Below are positions 58,431-64,000 of a DNA stretch of 64,000 nucleotides, piece after piece. Source of the stretch: Rhynochetos jubatus (lineage: Eukaryota; Chordata; Aves; Eurypygiformes; Rhynochetidae); contig CM050659.1 in the NCBI GenBank assembly GCA_027574665.1, positions 16,841,001 to 16,905,000 on the forward strand, read 5' to 3'. The first letter of the stretch is position 1; every line of letters starts with the position of its first letter. Position numbers and translations under genes: made by a program. Below the pieces are notes generated by a model that searched no databases, had not been told where the DNA came from, and worked only from the letters and a program-made list of their open reading frames with translations.

Positions 58431-61400
58431 ACAGACATGGCTCCTTCCCCAGCTTTCCTAGCCAGAACCCAGGGGGGGCCTTCGCCGGAAACCGCGGTCG
58501 GCAACTTCTAGGGTTAGGGTTAGGGTTAGGGTCCGGAGAACCAGAAAGCCCACAGCTCCAGGGATAATTGGGATTGCAAAGGCCTGCCAAGAGGAGCACG
58601 ACACTGCACAGACATGGCTCCTTCCCTGCTTTCCTAGCCAGAACCCAGGGGTTGCCGTGGCCGGAAACCGCGGTCGGCAACTTCTAGGGTTAGGGTTAGG
58701 GTTAGGGTCCGGAGAACCAGAAAGCCCACAGCTCCAGGGATAATTGGGATTGTAAAGGCCTGCCAAGAGGAGCACGACACTGCACAGACATGGCTCCTTC
58801 CCCTGCTTTCCTAGCCAGAACCCAGGGGGAGCCGAGGCCGGAAACCGCGGTCGGCAACTTCTAGGGTTAGGGTTAGGGTTAGGGTCCGGAGAACCAGAAA
58901 GCCCACAGCTCCAGGGATAATTGGGATTGCAAAGGCCTGCCAAGAGGAGCACGACACTGCACAGACATGGCTCCTTCCCCTGCTTTCCTAGCCAGAACCC
59001 GGGGGGGGCCGTGGCCGGAAACCGCGGTCGGCAACTTCTAGGGTTAGGGTTAGGGTTAGGGTCCGGAGAACCAGAAAGCCCACAGCTCCAGGGATAATTG
59101 GGATTGCAAAGGCCTGCCAAGAGGAGCACGACACTGCACAGACATGGCTCCTTCCCCTGCTTTCCTAGCCAGAACCCAGGGGGGGCCGTGGCCGGAAACC
59201 GCGGTCGGCAACTTCTAGGGTTAGGGTTAGGGTTAGGGTCCGGAGAACCAGAAAGCCCACAGCTCCAGGGATAATTGGGATTGCAAAGGCCTGCCAAGAG
59301 GAGCACGACACTGCACAGACATGGCTCCTTCCCCTGCTTTCCTACCAGAACCCGGGGGGGGCCGTGGCCGGAAACCGCGGTCGGCAACTTCTAGGGTTAG
59401 GGTTAGGGTGCGGAGAACCAGAAAGCCCACAGCTCCAGGGATAATTGGGATTGCAAAGGCCTGCCAAGAGGAGCACGACACTGCACAGACATGGCTCCTT
59501 CCCCTGCTTTCCTAGCCAGAACCCAGGGGGGGCCGTGGCCGGAAACCGCGGTCGGCAACTTCTAGTGTTAGGGTTAGGGTTAGGGTCCGGAGAACCAGAA
59601 AGCCCACAGCTCCAGGGATAATTGGGATTGCAAAGGCCTGCCAAGAGGAGCACGACACTGCACAGACATGGCTCCTTCCCCTGCTTTCCTAGCCAGAACC
59701 CAGGGGGGGCCTTCGCCGGAAACCGCGGTCGGCAACTTCTAGGGTTAGGGTTAGGGTTAGGGTCCGGAGAACCAGAAAGCCCACAGCTCCAGGGATAATT
59801 GGGATTGCAAAGGCCTGCCAAGAGGAGCACGACACTGCACAGACATGGCTCCTTCCCCTGCTTTCCTAGCAAGAACCCGGGGGGGGCCGTGGCCGGAAAC
59901 CGCGGTCGGCAACTTCTAGGGTTAGGGTTAGGGTTAGGGTCCGGAGAACCAGAAAGCCCACAGCTCCAGGGATAATTGGGATTGCAAAGGCCTGCCAAGA
60001 GGAGCACGACACTGCACAGACATGGCTCCTTCCCCTGCTTTCCTAGCCAGAACCCGGGGGGGGCCGTGGCCGGAAACCGCGGTCGGCAACTTCTAGGGTT
60101 AGGGTTAGGGTTAGGGTCCGGAGAACCAGAAAGCCCACAGCTCCAGGGATAATTGGGATTGCAAAGGCCTGCCAAGAGGAGCACGACACTGCACAGACAT
60201 GGCTCCTTCCCCTGCTTTCCTAGCCAGAACCCGGGGGGGGCCGTGGCCAGAAACCGCGGTCGGCAACTTCTAGGGTTAGGGTTAGGGTTAGGGTCCGGAG
60301 AACCAGAAAGCCCACAGCTCCAGGGATAATTGGGATTGCAAAGGCCTGCCAAGAGGAGCACGACACTGCACAGACATGGCTCCTTCCCCTGCTTTCCTAG
60401 CCAGAACCCGGGGGGGGCCGTGGCCGGAAACCGCGGTCGGCAACTTCTAGGGTTAGGGTTAGGGTTAGGGTCCGGAGAACCAGAAAGCCCACAGCTCCAG
60501 GGATAATTGGGATTGCAAAGGCCTGCCAAGAGGAGCACGACACTGCACAGACATGGCTCCTTCCCCTGCTTTCCTAGCCAGAACCCAGGGGGGGCCGTGG
60601 CCGGAAACTGTGGTCGGCAACTTCTAGGGTTAGGGTTAGGGTGCGGAGAACCAGAAAGCCCACAGCTCCAGGGATAATTGGGATTGCAAAGGCCTGCCAA
60701 GAGGAGCACGACACTGCACAGACATGGCTCCTTCCCCAGCTTTCCTAGCCAGAATCCAGGGCAGGCCGTGGCCGGAAACCGCGGTCGGCAACTTCTAGGG
60801 TTAGGGTTAGGGTTAGGGTCCGGAGAACCAGAAAGCCCACAGCTCCAGGGATAATTGGGATTGCAAAGGCCTGCCAAGAGGAGCACGACACTGCACAGAC
60901 ATGGCTCCTTCCCCTGCTTTCCTACCCAGAACCCGGGGGGGGCCGTGGCCGGAAACCGCGGTCGGCAACTTCTAGGGTTAGGGTTAGGGTTAGGGTCCGG
61001 AGAACCAGAAAGCCCACAGCTCCAGGGATAATTGGGATTGCAAAGGCCTGCCAAGAGGAGCACGACACTGCACAGACATGGCTCCTTCCCCTGCTTTCCT
61101 AGCCAGAACCCAGGGGGGGCCATGCCCGGAAACCGCAGTCGGCAACTTCTAGGGTTAGGGTTAGGGTTAGGGTCCGGAGAACCAGAAAGCCCACAGCTCC
61201 AGGGATAATTGGGATTGCAAAGGCCTGCCAAGAGGAGCACGACACTGCACAGACATGGCTCCTTCCCCTGCTTTCCTAGCCAGAACACGGGGGGGGCCGT
61301 GGCCAGAAACCGCGGTCGGCAACTTCTAGGGTTAGGGTTACGGTTAGGGTCCGGAGAACCAGAAAGCCCACAGCTCCAGGGATAATTGGGATTGCAAAGG

Positions 61401-64000
61401 CCTGCCAAGAGGAGCACGACACTGCACAGACATGGCTCCTTCCCCTGCTTTCCTAGCCAGAACCCGGGGGGGGCCGTGGCCGGAAACCGCGGTCGGCAAC
61501 TTCTAGGGTTAGGGTTAGGGTTAGGGTCCGGAGAACCAGAAAGCCCACAGCTCCAGGGATATTTGGGATTGCAAAGGCCTGCCAAGAGGAGCACGACACT
61601 GCACAGACATGGCTCCTTCCCCTGCTTTCCTAGCCAGAACCCAGGGGGGGCCGTGGCCGGAAACCGCGGTCGGCAACTTCTAGGGTTAGGGTTAGGGTTA
61701 GGGTCCGGAGAACCAGAAAGCCCACAGCTCCAGGGATAATTGGGATTGCAAAGGCCTGCCAAGAGGAGCACGACACTGCACAGACATGGCTCCTTCCCCT
61801 GCTTTCCTAGCCAGAACCCAGGGGGGGCTGTGGCCTGAAAACGCGGTCGGCAACTTCTAGGGTTAGGGTTAGGGTGCGGAGAACCAGAAAGCCCACAGCT
61901 CCAGGGATAATTGGGATTGCAAAGGCCTGCCAAGAGGAGCACGACACTGCACAGACATGGCTCCTTCCCCAGCTTTCCTAGCCAGAACCCAGGGCAGGCC
62001 GTGGCCGGAAACCGCGGTCGGCAACTTCTAGGGTTAGGGTTAGGGTTAGGGTCCGGAGAACCAGAAAGCCCACAGCTCCAGGGATAATTGGGATTGCAAA
62101 GGCCTGCCAAGAGGAGCACGACACTGCACAGACATGGCTCCTTCCCCTGCTTTCCTAGCCAGAACCCAGGGGGGGCTGTGGCCGGAAAACGCGGTCGGCA
62201 ACTTCTAGGGTTAGGGTTAGGGTGCGGAGAACCAGAAAGCCCACAGCTCCAGGGATAATTGGGATTGCAAAGGCCTGCCAAGAGGAGCACGACACTGCAC
62301 AGACATGGCTCCTTCCCCAGTTTTCCTAGCCAGAACCCAGGGCAGGCCGTGGCCGGAAACCGCGGTCGGCAACTTCTAGGGTTAGGGTTAGGGTTAGGGT
62401 CCGGAGAACCAGAAAGCCCACAGCTCCAGGGATAATTGGGATTGCAAAGGCCTGCCAAGAGGAGCACGACACTGCACAGACATGGCTCCTTCCCCTGCTT
62501 TCCTAGCCAGAACCCGGGGGGGGCCGTGGCCGGAAACCGCGGTCGGCAACTTCTATGGTTAGGGTTAGGGTTAGGGTCCGGAGAACCAGAAAGCCCACAG
62601 CTCCAGGGATAATTGGGCTTGCAAAGGCCTGCCAAGAGGAGCACGACACTGCACAGACATGGCTCCTTCCCCAGCTTTCCTAGCCAGAACCCACGGGGGG
62701 CCGTGGCCGGAAACCGCGGTCGGCAACTTCTAGGGTTAGGGTTAGGGTTAGGGTCCGGAGAACCAGAAAGCCCACAGCTCCAGGGATAATTGGGATTGCA
62801 AAGGCCTGCCAAGAGGAGCACGACACTGCACAGACATGGCTCCTTCCCCTGCTTTCCTAGCCAGAACCCAGGGGGGGCCGTGGCCGGAAACCGCGGTCGG
62901 CAACTTCTAGGGTTAGGGTTAGGGTTAGGGTCCGGAGAAGCATAAAGCCCACAGCTCCAGGGATAATTGGGATTGCAAAGGCCTGCCAAGAGGAGCACGA
63001 CACTGCACACACATGGCTCCTTCCCCTGCTTTCCTAGCCAGAACCCAGGGCAGGCCGTGGCCGGAAACCGCGGTCGGCAACTTCTAGGGTTAGGGTTAGG
63101 GTTAGGGTCCGGAGAACCAGAAAGCCCACAGCTCCAGGGATAATGGGGATTGCAAAGGCCTGCCAAGAGGAGCACGACACTGCACAGACATGGCTCCTTC
63201 CCCTGCTTTCCTAGCCAGAACCCAGGGGGGGCCGTGGCCGGAAACCGCGGTCGGCAACTTCTCGGGTTAGGGTTAGGGTTAGGGTCCGGAGAACCAGAAA
63301 GCCCACAGCTCCAGGGATAATTGGGATTGCAAAGGCCTGCCAAGAGGAGCACGACACTGCACAGACATGGCTCCTTCCCCTGCTTTCCTAGCCAGAACCC
63401 AGGAGGGGCCTTCGCCGGAAACCGCGGTCGGCAACTTCTAGGGTTAGGGTTAGAGTTAGGGTCCGGAGAACCAGAAAGCCCACAGCTCCAGGGATAATTG
63501 GGATTGCAAAGGCCTGCCAAGAGGAGCACGACACTGCACCGACATGGCTCCTTCCCCTGCTTTCCTAGCCAGAACCCAGGGGGGGCCGTGGCTGGAAACC
63601 GCGGTCGGCAACTTCTAGGGTTAGGGTTAGGGTTAGGGTCCGGAGAACCAGAAAGCCCACAGCTCCAGGGATAATTGGGATTGCAAAGGCCTGCCAAGAG
63701 GAGCACGACACTGCACAGACATGGCTCCTTCCCCTGCTTTCCTAGCCAGAACCCGGGGGGGGCCGTGGCCGGAAACCGCGGTCGGCAACTTCTATGGTTA
63801 GGGTTAGGGTTAGGGTCCGGAGAACCAGAAAGCCCACAGCTCCAGGGATAATTGGGATTGCAAAGGCCTGCCAAGAGGAGCACGACACTGCACAGACATG
63901 GCTCCTTCCCCAGCTTTCCTAGCCAGAACCCACGGGGGGCCGTGGCCGGAAACCGCGGTCGGCAACTTCTAGGGTTAGGGTTAGGGTTAGGGTCCGGAGA
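58431..64000 (+). repeat. Right-hand array domain, related to 45-47 kb
   Basis: About 31 complete monomers plus a partial one at the edge. It begins with the copy of the 45.0-45.7 kb series (single-base-deleted monomer at 58608). It continues with GCAAGAACCC, GTGGCCAG, GGAAACTGTGG in a 171-bp monomer, CCATGCCC, ACACGGGG with TTACGG (61338) and GATATTTGGG (61560). Two successive modules of a GGCTGTGG 171-bp GTGCGG monomer plus a GGGCAGG monomer follow (61.8-62.4 kb). TATGGTTAGG cores at 62554 and 63793 are 1239 bp (7 monomers) apart and each is followed by CCCACGGGGGG. The array runs off the window edge. Confidence 0.82.

Larger units (their letters stand above)
1..64000 (+). repeat. Telomere-core satellite array, 177-bp monomer, whole window
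   Basis: Directly seen: the landmark ACAGACATGG recurs at 1, 178, 355, 532 and onward at 177-bp steps to the end of the window, always in the same orientation. About 362 monomers are present. Most differ from the consensus at only a few positions, and changes are shared among groups of monomers, as expected from unequal exchange or gene conversion. No unique sequence interrupts the array. Every monomer contains a short run of TTAGGG, the telomere repeat of vertebrates and some other eukaryotes. The unit is therefore composite, about 13% telomeric and 87% unrelated spacer. Inference: subtelomeric or pericentromeric heterochromatin of a vertebrate. The satellite family and species are not recognised. 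No gene is present. Confidence 0.97.

Noticed and set aside
1..64000. CRISPR array
   Set aside because: Regular spacing, but the whole 177-bp unit is conserved; there are no variable spacers between short repeats, and no cas genes.
1..64000. Terminal telomere or a viral telomere-like repeat region
   Set aside because: TTAGGG makes up only about 13% of the sequence and never exceeds 29 bp in a row, so this is not a terminal tract. No viral gene or other viral feature is present.
1..64000. Ribosomal DNA spacer, tRNA/5S-derived satellite or SINE
   Set aside because: No A or B box, no rRNA-like segment, no poly-A or target-site duplication seen in the monomer.
1..64000. Naming a species from the satellite
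   Set aside because: TTAGGG is shared by all vertebrates and some other eukaryotes, and I do not recognise the spacer. Any species call would be a guess.

Overview
The window is one uninterrupted block of tandemly repeated satellite DNA. I see no protein-coding gene, RNA gene, transposon, CRISPR array or unique sequence in it. The repeat unit (monomer) is 177 bp, about 60% G+C, with seven CpGs in the consensus, and is strictly head-to-tail. Counting from the ACAGACATGG landmark at base 1, about 362 monomers fit in 64 kb. Each monomer carries a vertebrate-type telomeric core, TAGGG(TTAGGG)3, at monomer positions 79-101, always with the G-rich strand on +. The rest of the monomer is a non-telomeric spacer with a 6-9 base G run, a CCGG/CCGCGG-rich segment and an A+T-richer segment. 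This points to a eukaryote with TTAGGG telomeres, most likely a vertebrate, and to a subtelomeric or other heterochromatic array. I do not recognise the satellite family and cannot name the species.

Length variation is quantised. About 33 monomers are 171 bp (one TTAGGG fewer) and two are 183 bp (one more). Some seventeen monomers differ by a single base, mostly in the G run. Diagnostic substitutions define monomer classes: CCCAGGG, CCCGGGG, GGGCAGGCC, GGGAGGGG, GGGTGGGCC, GGGGTTGCC, CCTTCGCC, CCATGCCC, GTGGCTGG and CCCACGG. Their order shows a layered history of duplications.

Layout: 1-3.4 kb, mixed monomers; 3.4-7.9 kb, a 2.29-kb block present twice in tandem; 7.9-14.2 kb, mixed; 14.2-18.4 kb, a nearly perfect 2118-bp tandem duplication; 18.4-26.3 kb, mixed, its end related to 47.7-50.7 kb; 26.3-44.8 kb, a family of long cassettes marked by CATAGACATGG at 29996, 36711, 39892 and 43958; 45-51 kb, a domain resembling 23-26 kb; 51.5-57.4 kb, short higher-order repeats of 3 and 6 monomers; 58.4-64 kb, a domain related to 45-47 kb. 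Both window edges lie inside the array.

Very long open frames exist on the minus strand (up to about 2984 codons). They arise because 171, 177 and 183 are all multiples of three and one reading frame of the monomer has no stop. I do not regard them as genes. The biologically interesting aspects are the regular presentation of telomere-protein sites and G-quadruplex-capable tracts every 177 bp, a monomer class with a partial CENP-B-box resemblance, and the nested higher-order repeat structure.
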